From an uncultured Granulosicoccaceae bacterium (lineage in GTDB: Bacteria > Pseudomonadota > Gammaproteobacteria > Granulosicoccales > Granulosicoccaceae): 64,000 nucleotides of DNA. Location: contig CALIMV010000177.1 of assembly GCA_938045275.1 (NCBI GenBank), forward strand, positions 1 to 64,000. The letters are read 5' to 3'. This document shows, piece by piece, positions 11,424 through 22,938 of the stretch (positions within the stretch are counted from its first letter, which is position 1; every line of letters begins with the position of its first letter). The notes below the pieces were generated by a model. That model made no database searches, had not been told where the DNA came from, and worked only from the letters and a program-made list of their open reading frames with translations. The position numbers and the translations under genes were made by a program.

Positions 11424-12574
11424 CAGGTAGAAGCCCCCTGTAGTGCATCGGCAACCACCACTGCTGCATCAGGCTTATGCAAGGCCTGCGCTGCTTTGGA
11501 CATATTCATTAAAATTTCTGGCGATGAATTGAGCTGTTTTAAAGTTGTCGCCAAAACGTCACTGGTAAGCTCACTTTGCGGTATCAACACAGCAGCACCT
11601 GCATCCACAAGAAACTTTGCATTAACCGTTTGGTGATCGTCGACATGATGTGGAAATGGTACAAATACACCAGGTAATCCAGCTGCGCTTAGCTCGCTTA
11701 CGGTCATTGCGCCTGCTCGGCAAATGATGATATCCGCCCACCGATACGCGTCTGTCACATCCTCGATGTAGGCTGCAATCTCTATTGAATTCGCGACGCT
11801 CTGTAAACTTTGATACGACTTTTTCACCGCTGGCTCATCAGCAGGTCCTGTTTGGTGCCACACACTCAAACTCAGGTCAGGCTGTATTTCAAGCAAATGC
11901 TTTAAGCCATCGGGTACCGACTCATTAAGTGCCCGTGCACCACGACTACCGCCGACAACCAGCACATTTAAAGACGGGCGCTCAATACCAGCAGAGCTTT
12001 GCGCATTACCGGATGCTGTTGTTCCGGTGCAATCTGCACCGCGCTCCACCTTTTGCACCCCCAAGGCTTCAATTGATGTACGCACCGGATTACCGATAGC
12101 GATAGCACCAACTTTCTCAGGAAAAACATTCGGCATGGCGCTGTAGACCCGATTTGCCATTCGCGCCAACCATTTATTGGTCATACCAGCAACGGCGTTT
12201 TGTTCGTGCAAAACCAACATTCGACGCGTTAGCAATGCGGCGATACCTACCGGCCCTGACACGAACCCACCCATACCAAGCACGGCACTGGCCTGAACGT
12301 CGGTTAAAATGCGAATGCTTTGAATACAGGCACGAAGCACTTTAAATGGCCCGGTAATCATGCCTTTGACACCTTGTCCGCGAAGCCCGCTGACATTAAT
12401 AAAACGAATGTCGATATTGGCAGCAGGTACAATACGAGACTCAAGACCGTCTCGCGTGCCAACCCAGACAACGGGCACTTTTCGGCTCTCCAACACGCGT
12501 GCAACAGCCATAGCCGGATAAATATGGCCACCTGTTCCACCTGCTGCTATCACAACTGTTTGAGATGCACTCAT
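11423..12574 (-). CDS. murG: UDP-GlcNAc:undecaprenyl-PP-MurNAc-pentapeptide GlcNAc transferase
   Basis: [60 protein letters not shown]. Confidence 0.98.
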   Translation of the reverse strand: MSASQTVVIAAGGTGGHIYPAMAVARVLESRKVPVVWVGTRDGLESRIVPAANIDIRFINVSGLRGQGVKGMITGPFKVLRACIQSIRILTDVQASAVLGMGGFVSGPVGIAALLTRRMLVLHEQNAVAGMTNKWLARMANRVYSAMPNVFPEKVGAIAIGNPVRTSIEALGVQKVERGADCTGTTASGNAQSSAGIERPSLNVLVVGGSRGARALNESVPDGLKHLLEIQPDLSLSVWHQTGPADEPAVKKSYQSLQSVANSIEIAAYIEDVTDAYRWADIIICRAGAMTVSELSAAGLPGVFVPFPHHVDDHQTVNAKFLVDAGAAVLIPQSELTSDVLATTLKQLNSSPEILMNMSKAAQALHKPDAAVVVADALQGAST

Positions 12575-13779
12575 GTTGCACCCCCGTGTGAATTGCTGCG
12601 CAATGCTCGATTCGCGAACTCACGCGTCTCAAGCTCGATTCTTAACAGCAATGCAAAAGACACGATAAACACCAGAGCGCTACTTCCGCCATAGCTCATC
12701 ATTGGCAAGGTGATGCCTTTGGTTGGCAAGATACCCATGTTTACACCGATATTGATAAACGATTGCAAACCAATCCAGATGCCTATGCCCAAGGCTAAAT
12801 ACCCTGCGAATCGATTGCCTTGTTGGTCGGCAATTTTTGCCAGGTTAAAGCTCTTCCAAAGAATAAATCCGTACAGAAACACCACAAACAAAACACCCAG
12901 GAAACCAAACTCTTCACACATAACGGCGAATAGAAAATCAGTGTGCGCTTCGGGCAAATAAAGTAATTTTTGCACGCTATTTCCCAAGCCCATGCCAGTC
13001 AAAGAACCATTGCCTATTGCGATTAAGGACTGAGTTAGCTGAAAGCCACTGGCGAACGGGTCATCAAACGGGTCGAGAAAACTGGCCAGTCGCTTGGCAC
13101 GGTATGGCGACATCATGATCAACACAGCACCGCTGATTGCCAAACTGACAAGGAGTGCCAAAAATTGCTGTAACTTTACGCCTGCGATAAATAACATTGC
13201 GCAAGAGGTCAACACTATTACCACCACAGCACCAAAGTCTGGTTCAAGCAATAACAACACGCTGGCCAGTAGAATTAAAGCAAGAGGTCTTAGAAACCCG
13301 CCTATTGTGTTTTGAACCAATTCACCGCGGCGCACAAGATAGCCAGCCAGGTACACAATAATGAACAGCTTGACGGTTTCCGATACTTGAACAGTAAAAA
13401 GACCAAGATCTATCCAGCGCTTACTGCCATTAACTTCTTTACCGATAACCAACACCAAGCTCAAAAATATCAACGAAATGATGATCAGATGGGGGCCGTA
13501 TTTTTCCCAGTCTGACAATGGGAATTGATACAAAACGGTTGCACCAATCAAGCCCACGGCAAGGAAAAATAATTGTCGACTGGCGAAATAAAATGGGTTG
13601 TTGTAGTTTTCCGCTGCTAACGCCATCGACGCTGAAGCAATCATCACAACACCAAACAATGACAAAGTAACCACTGCTATTAGCAAGGCGTTATCGGTCA
13701 ATTCGCTGCGCGATTTTTCTGCCAACTTAGCCCGGTTAACTATTTTCCCGGTTGCGACTTTTGAGACCAAAGAGCTCAT
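12571..13779 (-). CDS. ftsW: lipid II polymerase FtsW (SEDS family)
   Basis: Multi-TM SEDS protein, GMGLGNSVQKLLYLPEAHTDFLFAV, GILPTKGITLPMMSYGGSS. Confidence 0.98.
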   Translation of the reverse strand: MSSLVSKVATGKIVNRAKLAEKSRSELTDNALLIAVVTLSLFGVVMIASASMALAAENYNNPFYFASRQLFFLAVGLIGATVLYQFPLSDWEKYGPHLIIISLIFLSLVLVIGKEVNGSKRWIDLGLFTVQVSETVKLFIIVYLAGYLVRRGELVQNTIGGFLRPLALILLASVLLLLEPDFGAVVVIVLTSCAMLFIAGVKLQQFLALLVSLAISGAVLIMMSPYRAKRLASFLDPFDDPFASGFQLTQSLIAIGNGSLTGMGLGNSVQKLLYLPEAHTDFLFAVMCEEFGFLGVLFVVFLYGFILWKSFNLAKIADQQGNRFAGYLALGIGIWIGLQSFINIGVNMGILPTKGITLPMMSYGGSSALVFIVSFALLLRIELETREFANRALRSNSHGGAT

Positions 13780-15143
13780 GCTGCTATTGCCTCCACTGCC
13801 TGCTTAAACAACATTCCACGTTGTTCGAAGTTCTCAAACATGTCGAAACTGGAACAAGCTGGCGAGAGTAGAACCACATCGCCGTGTTCGGCCAGTTCAT
13901 CAGCACGCCGAACCACTTCGTCCAGGCTGGCTGCCATTACAATTTGCGTAGCACCGTTCAGCGCATCACGAATAAGTGCGGCATCTTCACCAATTAATAA
14001 TAAGGCCTTAACGCGTTGCTCTACCACCATACGCAGTGCTGTAAAGTCAGCGCCTTTAGCCATTCCACCGGCAATGAGAACAACCGGTCCACTCATGGCT
14101 GTTATAGCTTTCTCGCAAGCATCAATATTGGTGCCTTTAGAATCGTTATACCAACGCACACCATTGTGCTCTAAAACAAATTCGGTTCGATGCTCCAGAC
14201 CATTAAAGCCAACCAAGCCGGTAATCATTTGCTTTAAGTTCAGACTGATCGGTTCTAGCAATGCCAATACAGCCAATGCATTCGCAACATTGTGATCACC
14301 CGGCGTTTGCAACTGACTACGCAATACCAACTTTCGTTCTCCGTGGCACAACCAGGCATCGTTTGCAGCTTCCTCTACATGATAGTCGGCAGCGTCTGAG
14401 TTAATCAGCGAGAATGTAGCGCCTTTATTTTGAGCAACCGGATGCTGCTCGGCATCGATCGCAGCCGTGATTGGATTAATCCACGTGCGCTTATCATCAA
14501 GATTGACTACCGAGTGCAAACAATCCTTATAGACGCGACGTTTAACCTCAGCGTAGTGTTCAATTGACGGGTATCTGTCCAGGTGATCATCTGAAATATT
14601 CAGAACCGTTGCGGATATTGTTTTCAACGAGAATGTTGACTCGAGCTGATAACTGGATAGTTCGAGCACATACACTTCTGCATTTAAATCAATACTATCC
14701 AAAGCAGGCGTACCAATGTTCCCACAAAGCTTTACCCGTTTGCCACAATGTTTAAGTACGTGTGCTAGCCAGGAAACCACTGTGCTCTTGCCGTTCGACC
14801 CAGTCACTGCAATGACTGGCGTATCGCCTATTGCCCGTGCAAACAATTCAATGTCACCGATAATTTCCAAGCCAGCCTCTGCAGCACTTTGTAAGGCTTG
14901 TAGTGACCGTGGCACACCTGGACTGATCACTAATACGTCGTATCCGCTACACAATTGAGTATCGATGGCTGTATGGACGGTTGCATCTGTCAGATACTTT
15001 CGCAGCTCATCAGATGGGTTCGATTTTTCATCAACCACATCGAACATAATTTGATGTGCATGCAGAAAGCGCACGACCGACTCGCCAGTCACACCCAGAC
15101 CAACAACCAGCACGCGCTTGTTTTTGAAGTTTTCTATATCCAT
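13776..15143 (-). CDS. murD: UDP-N-acetylmuramoylalanine--D-glutamate ligase
   Basis: VLVVGLGVTGESVVRFL, VTGSNGKSTVVSWL, NDSKGTNIDACEKAI. Start reset to 15143 ([10 protein letters not shown]), overlapping the mraY stop. Confidence 0.97.
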   Translation of the reverse strand: MDIENFKNKRVLVVGLGVTGESVVRFLHAHQIMFDVVDEKSNPSDELRKYLTDATVHTAIDTQLCSGYDVLVISPGVPRSLQALQSAAEAGLEIIGDIELFARAIGDTPVIAVTGSNGKSTVVSWLAHVLKHCGKRVKLCGNIGTPALDSIDLNAEVYVLELSSYQLESTFSLKTISATVLNISDDHLDRYPSIEHYAEVKRRVYKDCLHSVVNLDDKRTWINPITAAIDAEQHPVAQNKGATFSLINSDAADYHVEEAANDAWLCHGERKLVLRSQLQTPGDHNVANALAVLALLEPISLNLKQMITGLVGFNGLEHRTEFVLEHNGVRWYNDSKGTNIDACEKAITAMSGPVVLIAGGMAKGADFTALRMVVEQRVKALLLIGEDAALIRDALNGATQIVMAASLDEVVRRADELAEHGDVVLLSPACSSFDMFENFEQRGMLFKQAVEAIAA

Positions 15144-16225
15144 CAACGTAGCTTCAAAGTGGACAAGCCAACCAATACCAGGATGACAGTGATAATCCAA
15201 AAACGCACAATAATTCGCGGCTCGGGCCAACCTTTAAGTTCAAAATGATGGTGAATTGGCGCCATACGAAAAACACGTTTACCGGTTAATTTAAATGACG
15301 CTACTTGTACAATTACTGACACAGCTTCAAGCACAAAGATGCCACCCATAATGAACAACACCAGTTCTTGTCGTACCATGATTGAAATTGCACCAAGTGC
15401 TGCACCCAAAGATAAGGCACCAACATCGCCCATGAACACTTGCGCAGGATAGGTGTTGAACCACAAAAATCCGAGGCCTGCACCGATCATTGCGGTACAA
15501 AAAACCGTTAATTCACCCGAGCCTTTAACGTTGGGAATGTGCAGATAGTCCGCAAAAATGGCATGACCAGCCAAATACGAAATAAGACCTAAACCGGCCG
15601 CAACCATCACCGTTGGCATGATGGCTAAACCGTCAAGACCATCAGTTAAATTTACCGCATTGCTGGCGCCCACGATCACCAGAAAAGCAAACGGTACAAA
15701 CATCCAACCCAAGTGAATATCAGCATCTTTGAAAATGGGGATGGTCAGCGTAAGCTGTGCCTGATCGTTGGTCGTAAAGTAGACGGCTACAACTGCCGCG
15801 CCCGCAATCAACGATTGCCAAAGCAGCTTTTCTCTGGCGCTAAGCCCTGCAGAGTTGGATAGCATGACTTTACGATAGTCATCAACCCAGCCCACTGCGG
15901 CAAATCCCACGGTCACGAACAATACAAACCAAACTTGTCGTACACCCAGATCTGACCACAACAATGTACTAAGAGTGACTGCCAGAACAATCATAGCCCC
16001 ACCCATCGTCGGTGTGCCTGCTTTGGAAAAATGCGACTCCGGACCATCGTCACGAACCGACTGCCCAATGTTTGCGGCCGTTAGCCAGCGAATCAATAAC
16101 GGCCCAAATACCAGACAAATAATCAATGCGGTCAAGGCGGAAAAAATCGCCCGTAGGGTGATGTACTTTATGGCACCGAAACCTGCGTCCAGACTGACTA
16201 ACCAATCACCAAGCAAGAGCATCAT
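15143..16225 (-). CDS. mraY: phospho-N-acetylmuramoyl-pentapeptide-transferase
   Basis: 360 aa multi-[65 protein letters not shown]. Confidence 0.98.
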   Translation of the reverse strand: MMLLLGDWLVSLDAGFGAIKYITLRAIFSALTALIICLVFGPLLIRWLTAANIGQSVRDDGPESHFSKAGTPTMGGAMIVLAVTLSTLLWSDLGVRQVWFVLFVTVGFAAVGWVDDYRKVMLSNSAGLSAREKLLWQSLIAGAAVVAVYFTTNDQAQLTLTIPIFKDADIHLGWMFVPFAFLVIVGASNAVNLTDGLDGLAIMPTVMVAAGLGLISYLAGHAIFADYLHIPNVKGSGELTVFCTAMIGAGLGFLWFNTYPAQVFMGDVGALSLGAALGAISIMVRQELVLFIMGGIFVLEAVSVIVQVASFKLTGKRVFRMAPIHHHFELKGWPEPRIIVRFWIITVILVLVGLSTLKLR

Positions 16226-17607
16226 AGTGATATGACCTCACTGGTATTTGCAGCATCCACATCACCCTCTGGCTCAGTTCGAGGACTGTTGTCAATCAAT
16301 GGATTCACAACCTGCTCCATCTGGCTACCGCGCGATCCTTTGACCAGAACTGTGGTGTCCGAATGAATCACAGCGCGCAAGGTATCGATCAACTGCTCTT
16401 TATCGGGGAAGTGCACCGCACCCTCAAACGCATCAGCGGTATGCTCGGTCAGCACACCCACTGTAAAAAGATGATCGATTCCGGCCTGCTTCGCATAGAC
16501 ACCAAGCTGTGCATGAATACTTATTTCATCTGCACCCAACTCAGCCAGATCGCCAAGAACCAGCATACGCATGCCATCAAATTCGGCCAGCACATCTATT
16601 GCCGCTCGCACTGATACAGGATTGGCATTGTATGTGTCGTCGATCACAGTTGATTCTTTTATACCGTAACGACGGCTTAAACGCCCTGCCACCGAATTTA
16701 TTTGCGCAAGGCCAGACATAACAGCGACAGGCTGTACATCCATACATTGCGCAACGGCTGTGGCAGCAACCGCGTTCAATCGGTTATGTCGACCAAGCAA
16801 CGCGAATCGCGGCGACAGCATTTTCTCGCCGGTATAAATTTTAAGTTCCCGCTCTGGCATAAGACGAACGGCAACATCTTCATCTGAACCAAACTGATGT
16901 ATATGTGCATGTGATGCGGCTTGACGCATAACATCGGCAAATCGATCATCAGCATTGATCACCGCCCAACCATCGGAGCTCAAGCCTTCAAAAATTTCTG
17001 ACTTGGCACTGGCAACGGCTTCAATACTGCCAAATCCTTCAAGGTGCGCTTCGCCAATATTATTTATCAGCGCAACATCGGGTTGCACCAGTCGACTTAA
17101 CATGGCCACTTCACCCGGGCCACTGGCTCCAATTTCAATAACCGCATAATGATGATGCGCACGCAACCGAAGTAGCGTCAACGGCACGCCGATTTCGTTA
17201 TTGAAATTTCCCTCTGTTGCTAACACCGGGCCCAGCTGACCCAGTATGGCTGCAACCATTTCTTTTCCTGTCGTTTTGCCATTACTGCCTGTTATGGCCA
17301 CCGTTGGTACTTGAAATTGTTCGGCCCACATTTTGCCTAACAACCCTAGTGCAACCCGCGTGTCCTCTACAATTAGTTGTGGTAAGTCCGAATTAACTTT
17401 TTCATGCACAACCAAGCCACTGGCACCGTTTTGTTCGGCATCGGCGCAATAGTCATGACCGTCAAAGCGATCGCCCTTCACAGCAATGTATAAATCACCC
17501 GGCTGTAAAGTGCGGCTATCGATGCTAAATCCGCTTAATTGGACATCGTCACCAAGCAGTTCACCTTCAACGTGTGGCTGGCAATCGGAAAGCATGAGGC
17601 GAACCAT
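16222..17607 (-). CDS. murF: UDP-N-acetylmuramoyl-tripeptide--D-Ala-D-Ala ligase
   Basis: [42 protein letters not shown]. Start reset to 17607 ([10 protein letters not shown]), giving TAATG overlap with murE. Confidence 0.96.
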   Translation of the reverse strand: MVRLMLSDCQPHVEGELLGDDVQLSGFSIDSRTLQPGDLYIAVKGDRFDGHDYCADAEQNGASGLVVHEKVNSDLPQLIVEDTRVALGLLGKMWAEQFQVPTVAITGSNGKTTGKEMVAAILGQLGPVLATEGNFNNEIGVPLTLLRLRAHHHYAVIEIGASGPGEVAMLSRLVQPDVALINNIGEAHLEGFGSIEAVASAKSEIFEGLSSDGWAVINADDRFADVMRQAASHAHIHQFGSDEDVAVRLMPERELKIYTGEKMLSPRFALLGRHNRLNAVAATAVAQCMDVQPVAVMSGLAQINSVAGRLSRRYGIKESTVIDDTYNANPVSVRAAIDVLAEFDGMRMLVLGDLAELGADEISIHAQLGVYAKQAGIDHLFTVGVLTEHTADAFEGAVHFPDKEQLIDTLRAVIHSDTTVLVKGSRGSQMEQVVNPLIDNSPRTEPEGDVDAANTSEVISL

Positions 17608-19154
17608 TACACAGCCTCCCGCATGAACTGCTCTACACAAGCACGATCACTGAAATCGCGCTTTTGCGTACCCACGATTTGATAATCCTCATGACCTTTT
17701 CCAGCAATGAGTACCAGATCTGTTTTGGCAGCATGGCTTAACGCATAGGCAATAGCAGCAGCACGATCAGCAATTACTGTTGCACGCTCTGGTTGCTGCA
17801 TACCCGCTACAATTTGCTGAAGAATATCTTCAGAACGCTCGGTACGCGGGTTGTCATCGGTTACTACGACGTGGTCAGCCTGCTCGGCAGCAACACCCAT
17901 GGGTGCACGCTTGCCAGGATCACGATCACCACCGCACCCGAAAACGACCCAAAGCTTGCCAGAACAATGATGGCGAACTGCAGTAATAACAGCGGCCAAT
18001 GCTTGTGGTGTATGTGCGTAGTCAACAATGGCGGTTGGTTTTTCGTTAGCGCTAAATTGCTCAATACGCCCTGGCACTTGTTCTATATGACTCAAATTAG
18101 CACTGGCATCGTTTGCTGCCTGACCCAATGCGCGCAGCACACCGTGACAGGCAAGCAGATTATCAACATTGAATGAGCCCATCAGCTTAGAACGCTGTTC
18201 AAAACGCACGCCGTTGTCAATCAAACCAAACTTCAGTCCGTTGGCACAAAGCTCTACTGATTCAGCGCGAATCAATATATCGGCATCGATTCGAGCGCTA
18301 TCAGAGTCAGTGGTGTGGGCCATAAAAGCAACACTTGAACAATCTGCGCGGTCAGCGATTTTTCTGGCAAGCTCCCTGCCTAACTCGTCCTGTACATTGA
18401 GCACCGCAAAACGAATGTCTGGCCAGTCGAATAAACGTGCTTTGGCATTTTTATAATCAGCTAAGCTGCTGTGGTAGTCGAGGTGGTCCCGACCAAAATT
18501 GGTGAGCACTGCTACATCAATACTCACAGCATCAAGCCGACCCTCTTGCAACCCATGTGACGATGCTTCCAATGCCACAATACGTGCACCTGCATCTCTT
18601 AACTCAGCCATCATGCGCTGTATCGAAACCGCATCAGGTGTTGTCAGCTGCGTTTCAGTTAATTCGCCTATGCCCCAACCCAGAGTGCCAATATAACCAC
18701 AAGGTTGGCCAGCACCGTTGAGTGCATCGGCAACAAACCGGCATACGGAGGTTTTACCATCGGTGCCAGTGACTGCCACAACCTTCAGATGCCGGCTTGG
18801 GTACTGATAAAAACGGGCGGCAATGTCACCAGCTCGTTGTTTTAACTGCGCGACATGAAATACCGGCTTACCAGCGGCATGCACTTTGGCTATCGCCTCT
18901 AAATGATCATTTAAACCTGTGTCATCAACCACCACAGCGCACGCACCCTTAGTAAGTGCAGCGTCGACAAATTCCAGACCATGTGCGCTCGCACCATCCA
19001 TTGCCAGATAGACATCGCCAGAGGTTATCAATCGGCTGTCAAGACACACACCACTGACAGTCACGGCTTTATCCACTGAATTCAGCGTTGCCGTGTCTTG
19101 TATGAAGTCAGCGAGCAAGGTGGCTAACTGCATTGTTGTTGCTGCAATACTCAT
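17607..19154 (-). CDS. murE: UDP-N-acetylmuramoyl-L-alanyl-D-glutamate--2,6-diaminopimelate ligase
   Basis: VTGTDGKTSVCRFVADAL, DYAHTPQALAAVI, VVTDDNPRTERSEDI (DNPR, meso-DAP specificity motif). Confidence 0.97.
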   Translation of the reverse strand: MSIAATTMQLATLLADFIQDTATLNSVDKAVTVSGVCLDSRLITSGDVYLAMDGASAHGLEFVDAALTKGACAVVVDDTGLNDHLEAIAKVHAAGKPVFHVAQLKQRAGDIAARFYQYPSRHLKVVAVTGTDGKTSVCRFVADALNGAGQPCGYIGTLGWGIGELTETQLTTPDAVSIQRMMAELRDAGARIVALEASSHGLQEGRLDAVSIDVAVLTNFGRDHLDYHSSLADYKNAKARLFDWPDIRFAVLNVQDELGRELARKIADRADCSSVAFMAHTTDSDSARIDADILIRAESVELCANGLKFGLIDNGVRFEQRSKLMGSFNVDNLLACHGVLRALGQAANDASANLSHIEQVPGRIEQFSANEKPTAIVDYAHTPQALAAVITAVRHHCSGKLWVVFGCGGDRDPGKRAPMGVAAEQADHVVVTDDNPRTERSEDILQQIVAGMQQPERATVIADRAAAIAYALSHAAKTDLVLIAGKGHEDYQIVGTQKRDFSDRACVEQFMREAV

Positions 19155-20893
19155 CAGGAACGATCGCCTTCATACGGTCCAGGTACCGGATTCATTCCCA
19201 CGCGTTGATCTTCAACGTCATCCGGCTCAATATTCTGAATTCGTAGTGCATGCGACATCACATCGGCAAAAACCGGGGCAGCAACAACACTGCCGAAATG
19301 CTGTCCGGCCTTGGGGTCATGAATGACAACCACTGTGGCAAGCTCTGGTCGGGAGGCAGGCGCAAATCCTGCGAATACGGACACGTACCGATCTTCTGCA
19401 TAACCACCAGAAACCGATCGATGCGAGGTGCCGGTTTTACCTGCTACTCGATAACCGGGTATCGCCGCACGATGTCCAGTACCGTCAGTGACCACCGACT
19501 CGAGCATATTCCGAACCTCGCGAGCGATTTCTTTGTCAACGACCCGAACACCTTCACTCTGCTCCCCATTGGATGCGATAAAAGCTACAGGCGGCAAAAC
19601 GCCGTCGTTTGCAAAAGCGGCATAGGCACGCACTAACTGCAATGCGGACACTGAAATGCCATAACCGTAAGAAATACTCGCCTGCTCAATGTGGTGCCAA
19701 AGAATGGGGTGGTTGAAATAGCCAGCCACCTCACCCGGGAATTCACTTCCTGGCGAGCGACCAAAACCAAAGCTATCGAAAACCGACCACATTTGTTCGG
19801 GATCGAGTTGGGTGGCAACTTTGCTCACACCAACATTGCTGGACTGTCGAACAATGCCGCGTAAATCCAGCCACCCGTTGTCGCGAATATCGTTGATCTG
19901 ATATTTGCCGATGTTGTAATAGCCCGGTGACGTAAACACGATGTCTTCTGGTTTAAATTTTCCTGACTCCAATGCCGCCGCTATCGTAAAAGGCTTCATT
20001 GTTGAGCCAGGTTCAAATACATCGGTTAATGAGCGATTGCGTTGCTGCCCGCCCGTTCTGTCGTTTACGTCGTTAGGGTTGTACGATGGATAGTTCGACA
20101 TTGCCAACACTTCACCGGTTTGAACCTTCATAACAACAACCGATGCAGATTCAGCCTTGTGCTCTTTAATTACATCGATCAATGCCTGGTCTGCAAAGTA
20201 CTGCAGCTGCTTGTCTATGCTGAGTCGCAAATCTTTACCGGGCACAGCAGGCTTAATAATGTCGACGCCGGTAATTTCGCGACCGGTTCGGTCCTGGACC
20301 ACGCGACGCTTTCCAGCCTCACCGCTGAGCCATTCGTTATACGCCAACTCAAGTCCCTCGCGACCAACATCATCGATATCGGTGAAACCAACCACTTGAG
20401 AAGCAGCTCGACCACTTGGGTAGTACCGGCGATATTCACGCTGCAGACCAATGCCTTCAACATTAAGTTGATTTACCTTATTTGCTACATCCGGCATGAC
20501 GTGTCGCTTAACGTAAACAAACTCTTTACCCTGCGCATGCGCTTGCTCTACTTTTACTTGTAGCTTTTCGGCAGGCAAACCCAACAACGCACTTACTTCT
20601 CGCAGAGCCGCAGGTTGTGCTACTAACTTTTCAGGCACACCCCATACGGTTTTTATCGGCGTACTGATAGCCAGAGGCTCTCCGTTGCGATCGTGCATAT
20701 TGCCCCGATGAGCTGGTATTGCCACAGTACGTAAATGCCGAGCATCACCCTGATTACGATAGAAATCATATTCAAAGACTTGCAAGTACAAGGCGCGACC
20801 AATCAACGTTAACCCCATAAGCGCAAATATCAACAGAACGAACTGGCGGCGCAGCGTCCATCGACTAATTGATTTCTGAGATTTATTTTTCAC
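19154..20893 (-). CDS. ftsI: peptidoglycan transpeptidase FtsI (PBP3)
   Basis: N-terminal TM, EPGSTMKPFTIAAAL (SxxK), VRQSSNVGVSK, YRVAGKTGTSHR. Confidence 0.97.
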   Translation of the reverse strand: MKNKSQKSISRWTLRRQFVLLIFALMGLTLIGRALYLQVFEYDFYRNQGDARHLRTVAIPAHRGNMHDRNGEPLAISTPIKTVWGVPEKLVAQPAALREVSALLGLPAEKLQVKVEQAHAQGKEFVYVKRHVMPDVANKVNQLNVEGIGLQREYRRYYPSGRAASQVVGFTDIDDVGREGLELAYNEWLSGEAGKRRVVQDRTGREITGVDIIKPAVPGKDLRLSIDKQLQYFADQALIDVIKEHKAESASVVVMKVQTGEVLAMSNYPSYNPNDVNDRTGGQQRNRSLTDVFEPGSTMKPFTIAAALESGKFKPEDIVFTSPGYYNIGKYQINDIRDNGWLDLRGIVRQSSNVGVSKVATQLDPEQMWSVFDSFGFGRSPGSEFPGEVAGYFNHPILWHHIEQASISYGYGISVSALQLVRAYAAFANDGVLPPVAFIASNGEQSEGVRVVDKEIAREVRNMLESVVTDGTGHRAAIPGYRVAGKTGTSHRSVSGGYAEDRYVSVFAGFAPASRPELATVVVIHDPKAGQHFGSVVAAPVFADVMSHALRIQNIEPDDVEDQRVGMNPVPGPYEGDRS

Positions 20894-20901
20894 AAAACGC
20901 C

Positions 20902-21177
20902 TCAGGGTTGTCGCGTAATCATGACTATGCCCTTGTGTCCGGGCAAAACCATTCCCAACCGATCACGTGCCGTACGTGCAACCAGACCGTGCTCGGAAAA
21001 CGTGCTTTCTTCAATTTGCAATTGACTCCACTGAACATCAAGCTCATCAATAACCTGCTGGCTCTGCGAAATCTCAGCATAACGCTGGCGGCTTAAGTGC
21101 TTGCTATAAACAACTGCCACAGCTGAACACACGTTAAATGCAGCAAGTGCAAACAGTAAGAGCGAAAAATGATTCAT
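20902..21177 (-). CDS. ftsL: cell division protein FtsL
   Basis: 91-aa bitopic protein between rsmH and ftsI with FtsL-like coiled region. Confidence 0.88.
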   Translation of the reverse strand: MNHFSLLLFALAAFNVCSAVAVVYSKHLSRQRYAEISQSQQVIDELDVQWSQLQIEESTFSEHGLVARTARDRLGMVLPGHKGIVMITRQP

Positions 21178-22103
21178 ACCACTCTCTGTGCAACACGCAT
21201 CACTGCACTACGCGCGCGTGGATTTCTGGCCAGCTCTTCATCACTGGCTTTAATGGCTTTGCTCAACAGTTTCCAGGGATGAGCTTGCGTATCGGGCAAT
21301 GGCAAATGACGCGGCAAGTCCGCAGGCGGTGGAGGTTTACGCAGCGCACGTTTAACCAGCCTGTCTTCAAGAGAATGAAAACTGATCACCACCAAACGAC
21401 CACCCTTTTTCAGCACGGAAGTCGCTTTCGTCAACACCTGAGAGATGGCATCGAGTTCACCATTGACATGTATGCGTATAGCTTGAAAGCTGCGCGTAGC
21501 CGGATGGTGATGACGCTCCCATCGTGGGTGAGCCGCCTTAACTATGTCGGCCAACTGTAGTGTGTGTGTGATTGGTGCAATAGTGCGAGCAGCAACAATA
21601 GCTGCAGCGATTCTGCGCGCATACCGCTCTTCACCGTATGTTTTTAGCACGTACACTAAATTTTCTTCTCTTACATCAGCCAGCCATTGAGCTGCTGAAA
21701 CCCCAGTTAACGGATCCATTCGCATATCGAGCGGTCCGTCGCGAGAAAAACCAAAACCTCTGTTAGCTACATCAAGCTGGGGTGATGACACACCCAGATC
21801 GAGTAGCAATCCGTCCACTGTGCCGACCCAATCATGCTGTTCGATCACATGATCGATGTCTGCAAAATTAGCGCTGACTATATTGAATCTTTGGTCATCG
21901 TAAAATCGCCGCTCTGCGTCGGCTAGTGCATCCGGGTCTCTGTCAATCGCCAACAACCGCCCTGACTCACCCAATTGCTCAATAATTTTTTCACTATGAC
22001 CACCACGGCCATAGGTTGCATCGACGTACCTGCCATCGGAAACAATATTCAGTGCTTCCACTGCCTCGGCCTGTAGAACCGACACGTGCGTGTCTGAGTT
22101 CAT
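21174..22103 (-). CDS. rsmH: 16S rRNA (cytosine1402-N4)-methyltransferase
   Basis: HVSVLQAEAVEAL, YVDATYGRGGHSEKI, LLLDLGVSSPQLD, RGFGFSRDGPLDMRMD, ISFHSLEDRLVKR. Confidence 0.98.
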   Translation of the reverse strand: MNSDTHVSVLQAEAVEALNIVSDGRYVDATYGRGGHSEKIIEQLGESGRLLAIDRDPDALADAERRFYDDQRFNIVSANFADIDHVIEQHDWVGTVDGLLLDLGVSSPQLDVANRGFGFSRDGPLDMRMDPLTGVSAAQWLADVREENLVYVLKTYGEERYARRIAAAIVAARTIAPITHTLQLADIVKAAHPRWERHHHPATRSFQAIRIHVNGELDAISQVLTKATSVLKKGGRLVVISFHSLEDRLVKRALRKPPPPADLPRHLPLPDTQAHPWKLLSKAIKASDEELARNPRARSAVMRVAQRVV

Positions 22104-22561
22104 CAGAACGACAAATTCTGTATCGCTTCTGGCGTGCTGGTCAGGTCAACGTCACCCACTTCGTTGGGCCACATCTCTGCAGATGAATCAAACGACTCTT
22201 CACTCCAGAGTTCGCACTTTTTTCCCTGACCGATCATCACCGTTTTCTTCTTTATTCCAGCGTAGTCACGTAACGCTTGTGGCAGCAAAATTCGACCGTT
22301 GACATCAAACTCAACCTCGGAGGCATAGCCAACAAACAGTCGCTGCATGGTTCGTATCCGCGGATCAGCATTTGGTGCGCTCATCAACTGAGCCTCAATT
22401 TCCAACCAATCTGGCATGGGGTAAATCAACAAGCAGTGCGACGGATCGACCGTAACCATCAGTCGTGTAATGCCGTCACTTTCAAGGCGGTCACGGTGAT
22501 GCTTGGGCATCGCCAAGCGTCCCTTTGCGTCAACCGTTAATTTTGAAATGCCCCGAAACAT
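22103..22561 (-). CDS. mraZ: transcriptional regulator MraZ
   Basis: MFRGISKLTVDAKGRLAMPKHHRD, VDVNGRILLPQALRDYA-type double AbrB-like repeat; first gene of the division cluster. Confidence 0.97.
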   Translation of the reverse strand: MFRGISKLTVDAKGRLAMPKHHRDRLESDGITRLMVTVDPSHCLLIYPMPDWLEIEAQLMSAPNADPRIRTMQRLFVGYASEVEFDVNGRILLPQALRDYAGIKKKTVMIGQGKKCELWSEESFDSSAEMWPNEVGDVDLTSTPEAIQNLSF

Positions 22562-22590
22562 TGATTTTTTAGCTCAAAATAAGCCCCAAA

Positions 22591-22626
22591 CCCCACTTGT
22601 AACCACAAAAAAGCACTGAGGGCCAC
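22591..22626 (-). promoter_or_regulatory. probable MraZ operator: four GTG-core repeats with 10-bp period
   Basis: Plus strand reads CCCCACTTGT AACCACAAAA AAGCACTGAG GGCCACTATA: CAC at positions 4-6 of four consecutive 10-mers, i.e. GTG(G/C)N repeats toward mraZ, 30-65 bp upstream of its start. Confidence 0.65.
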
Positions 22627-22938
22627 TATACGGCTACGACTTAAGATGGTCAATGGAAAAGAGACCTTAAGGCGCTGTTTTTACGTTAAAAGACAATGAG
22701 TTAGTGAGCATAATCGTCACTATATGAATCAAGCAGTTACGGCGCTATCATAGATTCAACTTGAGGAAAATACGTAAAGTGAGTCAAAATTACGACGCTG
22801 TATGATTTGGGTGTCTGAAAATTTGCAATCCTCTGGAAGATTTTTGATCGACTATCAAAATGGATTAGCATTAATGGGCCAATGTAACAGCCTAATTTAT
22901 TAAATTATTAGGTTATGGCACCTAATAGTTAATTAAAT

